From positions 25,716,676 through 25,780,675 of the forward strand of contig NC_135550.1 of assembly GCF_964340395.1 (NCBI RefSeq): 64,000 nt of DNA, written 5' to 3'. The notes beneath the pieces were generated by a model. That model had not been told where the DNA came from, did not search any database, and saw only the letters and a list, made by a program, of their open reading frames with translations. The stretch comes from Glandiceps talaboti. Lineage: Eukaryota; Hemichordata; Enteropneusta; Spengelidae. Numbering within the stretch: the first letter of the stretch is position 1; every line of letters begins with the position of its first letter. This document shows, in pieces, positions 32,661 through 42,842 of the stretch. The position numbers were made by a program, and so were the translations under genes.

Positions 32661-35600
32661 TTAGAGCATAAATGGGAGATCTTTGTTTAATTCTCCAGTA
32701 CCGACATAAACATATCCGTGTTTGGTTGTTCCTGGCACATGGTAGAAAGTAAGGCCTTGCCATAATAAGCTACGGAGAATTACCAATCCACTGCCACGCT
32801 CACACTGCAAACTCCAGGCTCCTGTTATCACAAACAAATTCATTATTAGTATATAATTAACCATTTCTTGCCCACAAGAATAATATTACAACATGTATGC
32901 AGTACTTTTCAACTTCTCCCACTAACAATTTATAGAAACTTGGCCAGTCTTCTTGATGTACTGGCACTGAAAGTCAATAAGGGTTTAACAAATGGTAATA
33001 TCTGAAATGTATAATGATAAAATCAAACTTAATGAAGTAAACATTTTATAGGTTTGTTGTTTGTTTGCTGCAACAAACAGAAAGTTAGTTTCATTTCCAT
33101 TTACTGTGGAAATCAAAATAGTCAACACAAATGTGTATTAATTTAAATATAGTGTTAGAAATGCTAAAATGACATGTAACCAAGCCAACAGGACAAAGTA
33201 CTCACTTGACTTGGGGATATCTTCATCAATGGCGTCAAGGAAATCAATAGCTTTGTCCAAGTCTGCTTTATCTAAGAGAGACTTCTCTTTCAGTAAGAGA
33301 GCTTCACGGAAATGGAAGTAAGAGGAAAACTTTACTGCCTCTGTTATCTGGAGACCTGAAAATGTACATAAACAAAGAAACAATTAGTGAGACTGTGACA
33401 ACAAAACAGTAATGGTATGTTGGTAATCTACTGAACTGGCAGATAAAATCAGAAACATTCGCTTACAAAATGCACAAATTCTATTTCTTTAATAAGTGCA
33501 ATGTCCTACAAATGGTTGTGTCCTTGTAGCCATACAGGAGGAGTATAGATATCAATTTATTACACCTCAATTACATCTGCAGTTTCCTTTAATTCTTTCT
33601 ACCTTTCTTATGTCTCACGCATTTTCACATGTGATTCTCTCATCATTTAAAAAAATTTCGATCAGAATCTCACAAACATTTGATAAAATCTATGTATATT
33701 AAATTTGGTAGTGATGGACAGCAGGATGAAAGACTGATCCACTGTATTACTGATCAACCACCAAAAATTAAACATGAATTAAATATGAATCTCTTGCCAT
33801 CACATATGAATGTGACACAATGTTCTTGATATATTATTACATGTACATCCCAAATCAACTGTATAGCCTTACCTGCGAAACTACGATTTCTGATAATTGT
33901 ATCATGAGGTGTTTTGATATATGCACCTCTAGGAACAATAGCGACATCTTCATCGATTTGAGTTATTGTTGATGCAAGGCGGTCTTCCTCCTTGATTGTT
34001 ATCTGAAAATATCAAAGACACATATTCAGTTTGTTTTTGTTGTTTGATATACTACATAACTGTCTCATCGACATCTTTGATTTAAATCATTTTGTCAACT
34101 AGTACAAAAGATATTTTATTGTGTACATCACTGCTTTGTATATTCTCCATCAAAAATCACAACTCTCAAATCCCCAAGCATATGCTCTCCAAGCCAATTT
34201 GACACCCCTTTGACCGACGACAATTTTTTGTGTTTCTTTACCCCTTACTTTGTGGTGACCGTGACTGACTCGCAGGAAATCAATTTTTATGAATTTGACC
34301 CACAACAGAAAGTGTTTTCTTTCAACAGAGGACACATTAGACTGTAAGAAATGTCAAGTTGTTCAGCCCTACCAGGCTTCTAAACCAGGAGTGCTGGTTG
34401 ATAGCATGGCACAAATGTCTGTATTTTAAGACTAACATTGAATTACATTGAAAACTTTGTCATTGTTCGAGCTGGTGTAACAACTTGCTACAGTGGAAAC
34501 AACAAATCTATTAGTCTAACACGATGAATCAGGCTGTTCTGTTGTTGGTACAAGAAAATTGTATTCATATGATTAAACATCATTTGTTATAACAGTAACC
34601 TAGCTATAGTGTTCTTACTAGTATTCTACCAAGCCCAACAGTGATGTATTGCTTATCTGTATCATTTGAAAGAAAGTTTGTCTATGAATATATTTTTACA
34701 CTAACTGAAAAGAAGTGTAGCATAGCATGTGTGTCACTTTGTGGAAAATATGGGCCAGTGCAGTATTGACTGTTTTGTGTCTGTGTACATGTGTGTGTGT
34801 GTTTTGTGCTAAGTATGTGTATGAAACTTACTGTGTTTTCTTCTTCCTGGGCATCTTCTCCCTCACCAATTCTCTTAATTTCTGTGTGTTCATATTCATA
34901 CGATGGGTCTCCAGTGAAACGACCTTTCACTAGTGAACACTGCTCCCTCATGGCCTGTGTGGCTTCTGGCAGTAGACCCCATGTAACACAGTCAAGACTA
35001 TGGGTAGCAGCAAGAAAGGAAAACATCTTGTTTAGTAATATTCATAAGTACCTTCTGTAAACTAGCATACTACGGTATGTCAATATAATTTCGATTTTGT
35101 CAACTTGTATTATAAGTTATAATCTCAGTTCCTGAATCCTATAATATCAGTGATAGAGTGACTGTGGTTATAACATTAATGAACATTAGTGTTTACTAAT
35201 CTAGGGAGTTCTACTTCAAGAAAGCTTAGAGGTTGAATAAGAAAGAAACAAGTTTACATCCAAGAACACGTATTTAAGAGTTGTTTTTTACATAACTATC
35301 ATTGGCATCCAAATTCAGTCAACTTCACTTGAGTTGAGTGTGCAATACCACAGTAGCTTCCTGGCAGAAACGTCCTCAGACGTAACATTGTAAGATAACA
35401 TACATTTACTTAACTATGAAATTTGGACAATACAAGGATACAAGGCAACATTTTGAAATGTTGCTGACATAACTTACCTGTAGAGCGTCTTTCTGTCTCT
35501 CATTTCATCATCCCCAACGCCCTGTGCGATAAAATAATCATCTTTGATACCTACGATTTTGCCCCAGAAAAATATTCTGTTGAACTTGTGATGATTCTGG

Positions 35601-35704
35601 AGGATGATGAGCGAGGTTTCTAAGGCTGCTTTCTTCTCTGGACTTAAAACGACGCCACTGCTACCGACGTAACTGATGTTGAGATGAAAACCTTCTGAAT
35701 CCAT
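32661..35704 (-). CDS. RSPH9: RSPH9, radial spoke head protein 9 (5 exons)
   Basis: RSPH9 is a head component of axonemal radial spokes in 9+2 motile cilia and flagella; human loss causes primary ciliary dyskinesia. Exons: 35478-35704, 34832-34997, 33873-34002, 33206-33355, 32661-32821. Phases close to 834 nt, 277 aa (human 276). Collinear matches: RIFFWGKIVGIKDDYFIAQG, DEMRDRKTLYS, VKGRFTGDPSYEYEHTEIKR, IKEEDRLASTITQIDED, VAIVPRGAYIKTP, KFSSYFHFREALLLKEKSLL, DKADLDKAIDFLDAIDEDIP, VILRSLLWQGLTFYHVPGT, and the C-terminus YGYVYVGTGE-like then NKDLPFML. The start ATG is the first in frame and gives MDSEGFHL, equivalent to human MDADSLLL. It implies the organism builds motile cilia with radial spokes. 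Confidence 0.97.
34003..34831. other. RSPH9 intron 2-3
   Basis: Holds a second copy of a dispersed block (TTGTTCAGCCCTACCAG at about 34357; related to about 32112). No gene recognised. Confidence 0.5.
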
Positions 35705-36091
35705 TCTAATAATTAAATATAACAATCTCTGAAACAGTAAATGTTACGGATGTACAAACAGAACAGTGCTGTTGAAGACGCGACGAGGGTGTTTTGGTTG
35801 TATCGTCGTCAAGGTGACTGCGCATGCCCGACCACGAACGCAGGTCCGGCTATAGAGGGCGCTAAACCATGTGCGGGGCATTGTGTTGGAAACCAGTATT
35901 TTGTTTTGAATTCAGTGACGAACATGACGTGAACTACACAGAGTAATTCTTAGAATTTAAGCAGTTTTATTTTCATATTACATAAACAATAATCTAAATA
36001 TCAGGCCTAATAGACCACTACTATCATAAGGCCAAAGGAATACTTAAAAGATAAAAAGACAATGGTTTATTTATTTTTTGCCATGTTATTA

Positions 36092-36103
36092 TTGTGTGTG
36101 TGT

Positions 36104-36145
<42 letters not shown>

Positions 36146-36184
36146 GTGTGTATGTATGTATGTATGTATGTATGTATGTATGTA

Positions 36185-36215
<31 letters not shown>

Positions 36216-36320
36216 ATGTATGTATGTATGTATGTATGTATGTATGTATGTATGTGTGTGTGTGTGTGTATGTATGTATGTGTGTATGTATGTATGTGTG
36301 AGTATGTATGTATGTATGTA
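36092..36320. repeat. (TGTA)n / (TG)n microsatellite
   Basis: About 230 bp of TGTA with TGTGTG interruptions. It is the reverse complement in kind of the (ACAT)n tract at 30771-31237, so the two bracket RSPH9 in inverted orientation. Confidence 0.98.
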
Positions 36321-36439
36321 AGTCACTCCGAAAATAAACAGCCATATTTTTCAAATGAAATGAAAAGACAATATTTTATTGTAAATATTCAAAGGCACCT
36401 AGTATCTTAAAAATGCTCCAGTCCTTTCAATTACTCGCT

Positions 36440-36603
36440 ATAAGTCAACAAATTTGCAACAATTATAAAATGTAAATTCATTTCTGCTTCTGAACCTTGT
36501 GAATTCTACATCATTGGACAAACCATAGATGCTCCACAGGTCTATGGACAAACTTGAAGTTTTCAAGTGCAACCTGAGGCCATGTCTATTCAAACAAGAA
36601 CTA

Positions 36604-36669
<66 letters not shown>

Positions 36670-36670
36670 C
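36440..36670 (+). mobile_element. LINE 3' end (CR1/L2-like) with (TTGA)n tail
   Basis: The plus-strand conceptual peptide contains MDKLEVFKCNLRPCLFKQEL, resembling the SL..FK..LK..LF C-terminus of CR1/L2-clade LINE proteins. About 15 TTGA units follow at once (36604-36670), as expected for elements that end in short tandem repeats rather than poly-A. Only the last part of the element remains. Confidence 0.65.
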
Positions 36671-37204
36671 CATTAATTGATCCATTGATTTTCTGTACAA
36701 GGCAATTATATTTTTGCAAGTTCATCTGAGCTCTGAAGATATGTACAGTGTTACAAATAGTGAAATACTAGTACAACTCATACTAAAGTAAAACATTTTC
36801 TGTATATACCACAATCATTTATAGCATTCATATCGAATGTGAAAGTATACTGTTTCATTTGCTAATTGACCACATTACAAAGGCCACATGCAAGGCTTAT
36901 AAAATTATACCAATTGAAAAAGTATACTTTTACACTTGATATGAATGATAAAAATGAGTGTAGCACATAGAGAAAGTGCTTTACTTCAGTGTTACTCTTT
37001 GTATCACTACCTAGTACCATATCTAATGTCTACCTAAGTACCAAATGTAATTAATATATAATATCAATAAAATTTGTTGAACACCCAACAACATTTATGG
37101 AGTTTCATGCATTCCTGAAATTCAAAACATCTCACGACATTGCAATGTTTGACTGCCTGGCCGTAAAGTTGTCAATGAAACGTTTGCCATAACTTGGACC
37201 TAGT

Positions 37205-38101
37205 CTAAGTGTTCTCATCCTTAAATGTTTTGTTTGAATAAATTATTTCTTGAATGAGGTCTTCTCCTGGAAAGTCTATAGCGATCATTCCCCAATGTCT
37301 AGGGTTTACTTGTATTTCTTGACTCTGGAGTAAATTCAATAATTTGGGGTTTATTCTCAACGCAATGATGTCCGGGTATGCCCCAATACCTGCAGCACTG
37401 CTGAAAGTCAAGTGTATTTTTTGTTCTTTCGATTGCAGTGCGACAGTAAGTGCATTTTTCACATGCTCCCACTTAGAATTCAGGTGGAATAGGGTTGGCA
37501 CATTGTACTTGTCTGCAACCACGAGCTGATTAGTAGAATGGCAACTATATTGTATTCCCTTTGGGAAGTCGCCGTGATATTCTTTCAAAACAACAACTTT
37601 CCCTCGCACTTCACCAAGTTTTGGTATTTTGTTCTCATTCCAGATTCGGCTACATGTATCACCAAAGTATTCTTTTAATTGTAGTTTGATACTAGTAGCA
37701 AATTCTTCTGTATTGCCTTTATCTGTATGTTCTTTCTTCACTCGCATCAGAACTGTTTCACTCCTGTGATCGTCCAAAAATGCCAGAACATCTTTTAAGA
37801 CGTCTCTAAAATGAGCATGTTGGTAAAACATACCATGATGTATTGGTAACTGGTTGTGATAGTGTCGACATCGGATATCCAGGAAACGAACACCAGCTTC
37901 TAGTTGCTTCTTCAATGGCCAGGTTTGACACTGTGTCGACGCACCGCCATAAAAACTCATCGTGTCATGAGTGCCAGGAATGGACAACTTGGCAACTGAC
38001 AAATCGTCGGATAGATTCGACATCCAGTTTGGATGCACCACCTTTGGCCATTTTGAGCTACTATAACTTGTCGCCCTTGTAGAACTGCCGTTTATACCCA
38101 T
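37205..38101 (-). CDS. Bacterial-type phosphatidylinositol phospholipase C X-domain protein, intronless
   Basis: Proteins of this family cleave phosphatidylinositol (and often GPI anchors) without calcium. The 298-aa frame has the full catalytic set by alignment with Bacillus cereus PI-PLC: His45-Asp46 in LSIPGTHDTMSFYGG, Arg77 in FLDIRCRHY, His89 in PIHHGMFYQH, a Lys in MRVKKEHTDK (about 122) and Asp276 in MIAIDFPGEDL. The family block GKVVVLKEYHG (168-178) is also present. There is no secretion signal. The N-terminus MGINGSS fits an N-myristoylation motif (Gly2, Ser6), suggesting cytosolic membrane attachment. PH, EF-hand, Y and C2 domains of eukaryotic PLCs are absent. It is a single exon, unlike its neighbours. 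Similar single-domain genes occur in other animals, so a symbol is not assigned. Confidence 0.9.
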   Translation of the reverse strand: MGINGSSTRATSYSSSKWPKVVHPNWMSNLSDDLSVAKLSIPGTHDTMSFYGGASTQCQTWPLKKQLEAGVRFLDIRCRHYHNQLPIHHGMFYQHAHFRDVLKDVLAFLDDHRSETVLMRVKKEHTDKGNTEEFATSIKLQLKEYFGDTCSRIWNENKIPKLGEVRGKVVVLKEYHGDFPKGIQYSCHSTNQLVVADKYNVPTLFHLNSKWEHVKNALTVALQSKEQKIHLTFSSAAGIGAYPDIIALRINPKLLNLLQSQEIQVNPRHWGMIAIDFPGEDLIQEIIYSNKTFKDENT

Positions 38102-39448
38102 ATCATATAGTTGTGTTATGATACTTACTGGCGTAACAGTTACTGCATCCTAATGGCTAGTCTGTAAGGTACGCCTTGACGGGCGCCCTCAAACATCGGC
38201 CAACCCCTAACGTCACGACGTATCTTACATTCTACCTAACGGCCGATTTCGTGGTTCAGTTATTGTAGATATCCGTTTGGTCTATCTAACAGTCTAAAGT
38301 CGAATCCAAATTTACCTGATCAAACCGTTCACGACGGGTAAACATTGTGGTGACTTTTGCACCCTGTACTAAACGCCGCAATACAACGCGGAAGTAATGT
38401 ATCAGACATTAGGGATATCCGTCAATATTTACAAATGTCCCTCTCTTCTCGCGGCTAAGCCACTCGGTATACAGAGCTTAGGGACGATAGTCACGAGTCT
38501 GGCAGCGAGACTATCAAAGTGGAGAGATGGTGCGACAGTTCGTGCACACTCATACTGTTTTTCTTCGCATTTTTTGTATGGATTTTTAAGTGTCTTGATA
38601 TATTATTTTATGTGTTAACTGAATCTAGCTGTCCTTTGCAAAATAAATACCATAGAATTCAAGATAGTATACATATATACTGATTTCTTGATATTAAGAC
38701 AAATACAATGAAAAAGCTCGTAACCAATTTTAAACTGTGCTGGTTTCTTTCTACACTTGAAACTTCTGATTTTCACAATTTCATTTTTTGAGAAACTAAA
38801 GATAACCTCTATATTTTACTGAACAATTTGTCCAATTTACCAAATATTTATGAAGTTGACATTTACTTGTTCCAGTTTATCATTTATGCTTTTATGAGTG
38901 TTTTCTGTAAAGCACCCCCCCCCCACAGCCCCCCCCCCCCCCTGCCACATTGCTCAGTCTAAAACTTCAAGCTTTTTTCAATACATACAATCTTTCTCAC
39001 ATGACCATTACAAAATGAATGCCTGGACTAAAACATGTCAACAAAAATGAATTACATCATGATAACAATCTATTGTGGAAGTATTTCTTTATTTTGTAAA
39101 GAACTAATGGTTGCACTTACAGGGGCACAAGCCAAGTTTAAATGTTTTTGGATGTAATTTTTTTCTGCAAATTAAAAGGTACTCACAGTATTCTACTTAC
39201 TGATGTATACACCATCACTTGCACTCAAACCTGGTATTGGAATATAACCAATAAATGATCTGATGACAATTTATCATACGTACCAAAAAATGTACATGAA
39301 CTCCCTACTATGTAAACAGTTCTAACAATGCCAGAACACAAATTGTAATATCATAGAAAGTATGCATCAACATTAATATTATAGTAGACTACAGAGATCA
39401 TATTTTTTTGTATTTTCTCTTGAGTATGTAATCTTATCAGGTTAGTAA

Positions 39449-39532
39449 CACTTGGGCTTGCAGTGTTTTCTGCTGCACTTTCACTCAAAATGCTCATGAA
39501 AGTACCACTGCAGAGAACACTGCAAGCACTTG
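39449..39532. ncRNA. Imperfect hairpin with miRNA-precursor-like shape (candidate only)
   Basis: The left arm contains CTTGCAGTGTTTTCTGC and the right arm GCAGAGAACACTGCAAG, which pair over 17 positions with one G-U or A-C wobble. A second stem (ACTTTCA/TGAAAGT) and a loop of about 13 nt follow. It could equally be a small inverted-repeat relic, as there is no expression evidence. Confidence 0.3.
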
Positions 39533-39750
39533 CACAAATACCCAGAGTATGTCACACTTGCACTTATACGTCATCGGGTTCTGTCATATGACTCAGCTGC
39601 AGCATACTGTCAGTTGGTATATGCCTTCTTCTGAGTTCACGATTGTTCTCATCATGACCACCAGGCACAATGAAAGGCAAATTGTTACCATGGTTTCATA
39701 ATATAACAGAATGAAGACTTGTTACGAAAATTAATTCTATATCAATGAAA

Positions 39751-39756
39751 TTTATT
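39751..39756 (-). terminator. Candidate AATAAA signal for MRPS18A
   Basis: Hexamer on the minus strand 457 nt after the stop codon; the nearest canonical site I found. Confidence 0.4.
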
Positions 39757-40212
39757 CAATAGAAATATTCCTGATATCATACACAATACAAACGATTACA
39801 GTCAAAATATTAGTTTACAGACAAACTCAGTCAAAAAAAAGGCAAACTTAGCAAAGCTCCAGTACTCTTTTTTTGATGTTTTTTGCCAGTAGAAAAATAC
39901 ACCCAACCTTCCTTTGGTTAGCTGTATTTTACCTCTTTGTTGATGGTACTGTGTACACTGGCTTGATGTCCATATGTAAACAGTTGTGAATCAGGTATGG
40001 ATCTAATGACTTGTTTGTCAACAAATTGTAAAGTAGTGTGTGCATCAGCATTAGGTGATGATGCATGATTCAGTGACTACATCTTATATAAGTTGAAATT
40101 TTTTAGCAAAAACACTGAAAAGTATGGTTCCCATTTGGGCTTACAAGAAAAAACCTACAAACACTTATACATAGTTCTGTCACTATATGTACTAGCAGTA
40201 AAAATACTGTAA

Positions 40213-42347
40213 TCAAAAAGTGTTGTATGTTGTCTTTAGTTTTGGTATTGACTCCTTCGATAGCGCAGGTTTTGGCAGTAGACCTGTAGACACGATAAAC
40301 ATGATATGATCAGTACAAAATAGTATATCATGGGTACATTCAAAGCTCTCCTTAGAAAATATCAACTGGGGTGAAGAAAATGTAGATTTACAGCCTAATG
40401 TATTGTGTACATATGTACTTTATTTTGTGTTCAAGAGATATAGGATTGAAGCCACTACAGTCTGAGGAATACTCTACAGGTAAAAGTAGACATGAAAATA
40501 CACATCATGTGAATTTGCAAATCGAATGGGATCAGCCTATGATTACTGGTCAAATATAAAGTATAATGTTGCCCTATAGCAAGAAGCTAATAGGAAAACT
40601 AGAGTGTTCCTTCCTTACCAGCTGTATATCCTTTCCATACAACTTTATGTAAATGTACTAATAGCTATTTCTTACCAGCTTTAAACGCTTGCCCAACAAC
40701 TTTGTGTAAATGTATATGCTGCTTCTGACACACACCAGTGATTTCACTTGGGTAGATCTGGCCATCTTCTCTGACAAACTGTTTTAAAATTAACACATCC
40801 TGTAAAGAACAAATAACATAATGTTGATGGTTTGTGTGATATTGAGTTCTAAATATAATAGTGTGTCACAGTGACCCTTGAACTTCACTTTAATTAGTTT
40901 AAAACAATTTTTGAAAAGATACCTATGTGTTGATGAAATATACTTTGAATTCTAATGACATAGTTAAACTTTATTTTTTGACATAATTGCACTCGCCTCT
41001 GTATGACAGCACTTAACTGATGTCCCTCATACTATATTTCATTACTTCAGTTAATACATCTACTCTGACTTGTGAGAATGGCAGTTAAATCACAAATGAG
41101 AAATCTGATAAATACCAAAGCTAAAACGACAAAGATGCAAGTCATATAATTAATCTTCATATTTTGCTTGACATTTTCATAAATTATGCTTCTGGAGAGT
41201 CATTTTATGATTTTTTCATCACCTACAAGTTCAGAGAAATATCAAGTTGATCTTGTGACTTTATAGGGTATCTTTGCTGTGGGCCATTGCATCACAAGAG
41301 TCAGCAGAAAACAATCATTCTTGACTCCTGAGTGCTTATTCCCTTCACTGTAAAACATCTCCCATGCAATGACCAACAGCAAAGATACCTTATAAAGACA
41401 CAAGATCAACTTGATATTTTTTTAAATTGCAAGTTATTGAAGGTGATGTAAAAGTGACTCTCCAGAATCCATATTTTACGAAAATGCCTCTATTTCCTGG
41501 AGTGGTGTTCCTCTTTAATACGTAAATATCCATACAGTTTACCTTATATGATACCATCCTATTAAGTCTACACAGAGGACATGCACCATGTGGGTTTTCA
41601 TCTCGTAAAACTTTACTGGTGTCTTCTACGTATATTCCTTCAACCTAGTTACAACACATTGGGTACAAAAAGGTAGTAAATTTTAGAAGTTGTTCCTCCA
41701 TATCACCTTTCTGTGAGATCAAGTCCTTGCAAATATTATTTCAGCAGTACTGATGTATTAATTATGATGCATGGCTCACTTATAAAACCTATATCTACAC
41801 TTGTGTCTCAGTACATTGTAGAGTAAATAAAAACAACCTACAGACACAGACATAGACACAGAAATTAGTAATGAAGCATATATATAATAAATTGACATGA
41901 TATATTAAACACTTTGTATAATACAAAACACACAAAACAGACAGAGGAATGAATTCACACAAAGTAAATACAAATGTAGTCAAAAAACGTATACGGGTTC
42001 AGTTAAAAAAAGTACATGTATATAATTTTGGCATGTACAAAGTATAAAAGAATAGATTACCAGATGATAAAATCAAAAGGTTATTGAAAACGTTTCTACA
42101 AAATACTACATGTAAAACTTACTGTTGTAACATTTCCCTCCTTTTTTTCTATAACTGTAAAAAAATATAATACATTAAAAACGTTACGGTTTTTTTTCTT
42201 CATTTCTACATTTCTGGTAGTGGTGTGTGGTGTTGGTGGTGGTGATGATGATGATGATGATGATGTAGTCCTGCTTGCATACGGAGCAATTCGGGACTCG
42301 ATTCTGACAATTGTCCAGACTCGTGCACCGTCATGGAAGCAGGACTA

Positions 42348-42380
<33 letters not shown>

Positions 42381-42842
42381 GGCATAAATACATGGGTAAT
42401 CACACACGCACAGGAGTAAACACATTCTTGCAAACACAAAAGAAATTATATACCGTAAAATATATCGTCGATGACATGTCTTTACGACTGTACGAAAATC
42501 ATTATGAGGATTTTTTCTCCCAGACTAGTTCCAGCACAGACAGTGGAAGGGTCTGTAGTTCCAGCATGGAGGTGTATTAAAGGGGAGATACCTCCATGGT
42601 TCAACTTCCAGCTACCCGGTTTTTTCACCCATGTGCAGTGTGACAATCTGATTTCACGGCGGACAGTGCTCACCTTTTCTGTACGAAACGCTTCTCTGGA
42701 GCTGAAAACTCGGTATAATCTGCTGTGGAAACAAATTGCGTGTTATAGAGTTACTGACATTTTCCTTTCCTGATAGGTAATTACCCCATCGTAGAGACAC
42801 TGTAGCAAATCTCCGAATCGACATCATGCAGGGCGCAGCCAT
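40213..42842 (-). CDS. MRPS18A: MRPS18A-like mitochondrial small-subunit ribosomal protein bS18 (5 exons)
   Basis: One of three animal bS18 paralogues of the mitochondrial ribosome. Exons: 42785-42842, 42123-42154, 41543-41644, 40676-40799, 40213-40283. Phases close to 387 nt, 128 aa. The N-terminus MAAPCMMSIRRFATVSLRW is basic with hydroxylated residues and no acidic residue, as for mitochondrial import. It continues VIEKKEGNVTTVEGIYVED (human VVETQEGKTTIIEGRI), then CPLCRLNRMVSYKDVLILKQ, FVREDGQIYPSEITGVCQKQ and FKAGLLPKPALSKE. The Cys-x-x-Cys pair and the TG-Val-Cys motif are kept, and GLLP points to the A paralogue rather than B or C. The C-terminus stops soon after GLLPKP, about 60 residues short of the human protein. 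Exon 2 is only 32 nt. Confidence 0.88.
40611..40715 (-). repeat. Tandem duplication of the MRPS18A exon 4 end with its splice donor
   Basis: Exon 4 ends ATACATTTACACAAAGTTGT...AGCTG|GTAAG. About 60 bp downstream a diverged copy reads TACATTTACATAAAGTTGT...AGCTG|GTAAGG. Use of the second donor would run into an in-frame stop (GGT AAG AAA TAG). Confidence 0.75.
41137..41519. mobile_element. MITE-like inverted repeat in MRPS18A intron 3-4
   Basis: Long arms mirror around about 41328. Left-arm words TTCTGGAGAGTCATTTTATG and AATATCAAGTTGATCTTGTG recur inverted in the right arm as GACTCTCCAGAATCC and CACAAGATCAACTTGATAT. The right outer end reads (inverted) AAAGAGGAACACCACTCC. Arms exceed 120 bp and there is no coding sequence. 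Confidence 0.8.
42227..42381. repeat. Fold-back segment flanked by two (GAT)n tracts
   Basis: (GAT)n tracts at about 42240-42264 and 42346-42381 enclose about 80 bp whose ends are AGTCCTGCTTGCAT and ATGGAAGCAGGACT, an inverted pair. It lies in MRPS18A intron 1-2. Confidence 0.75.

Larger units (their letters stand above)
35705..37204. other. RSPH9 upstream region, microsatellite and LINE tail; PI-PLC 3' side
   Basis: 35705-35930 is the GC-richer RSPH9 promoter side, with an AGAGGGCGCTA word at about 35854. Next come the (TGTA)n tract (36092-36320) and a LINE 3' end with a TTGA tail (36440-36670). A possible PI-PLC poly(A) signal (AATAAA, minus) is at 36380-36375. Confidence 0.55.
38102..40212. 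other. Intergenic region between PI-PLC and MRPS18A
   Basis: Holds the PI-PLC upstream side (GGGCGCCCTC at 38181), two poly-C runs at 38916-38942, a hairpin at 39449-39532, and an MRPS18A poly(A) signal candidate (AATAAA on minus, 39756-39751). A 73-codon plus-strand frame at 38397-38618 has no recognisable features. Confidence 0.6.
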
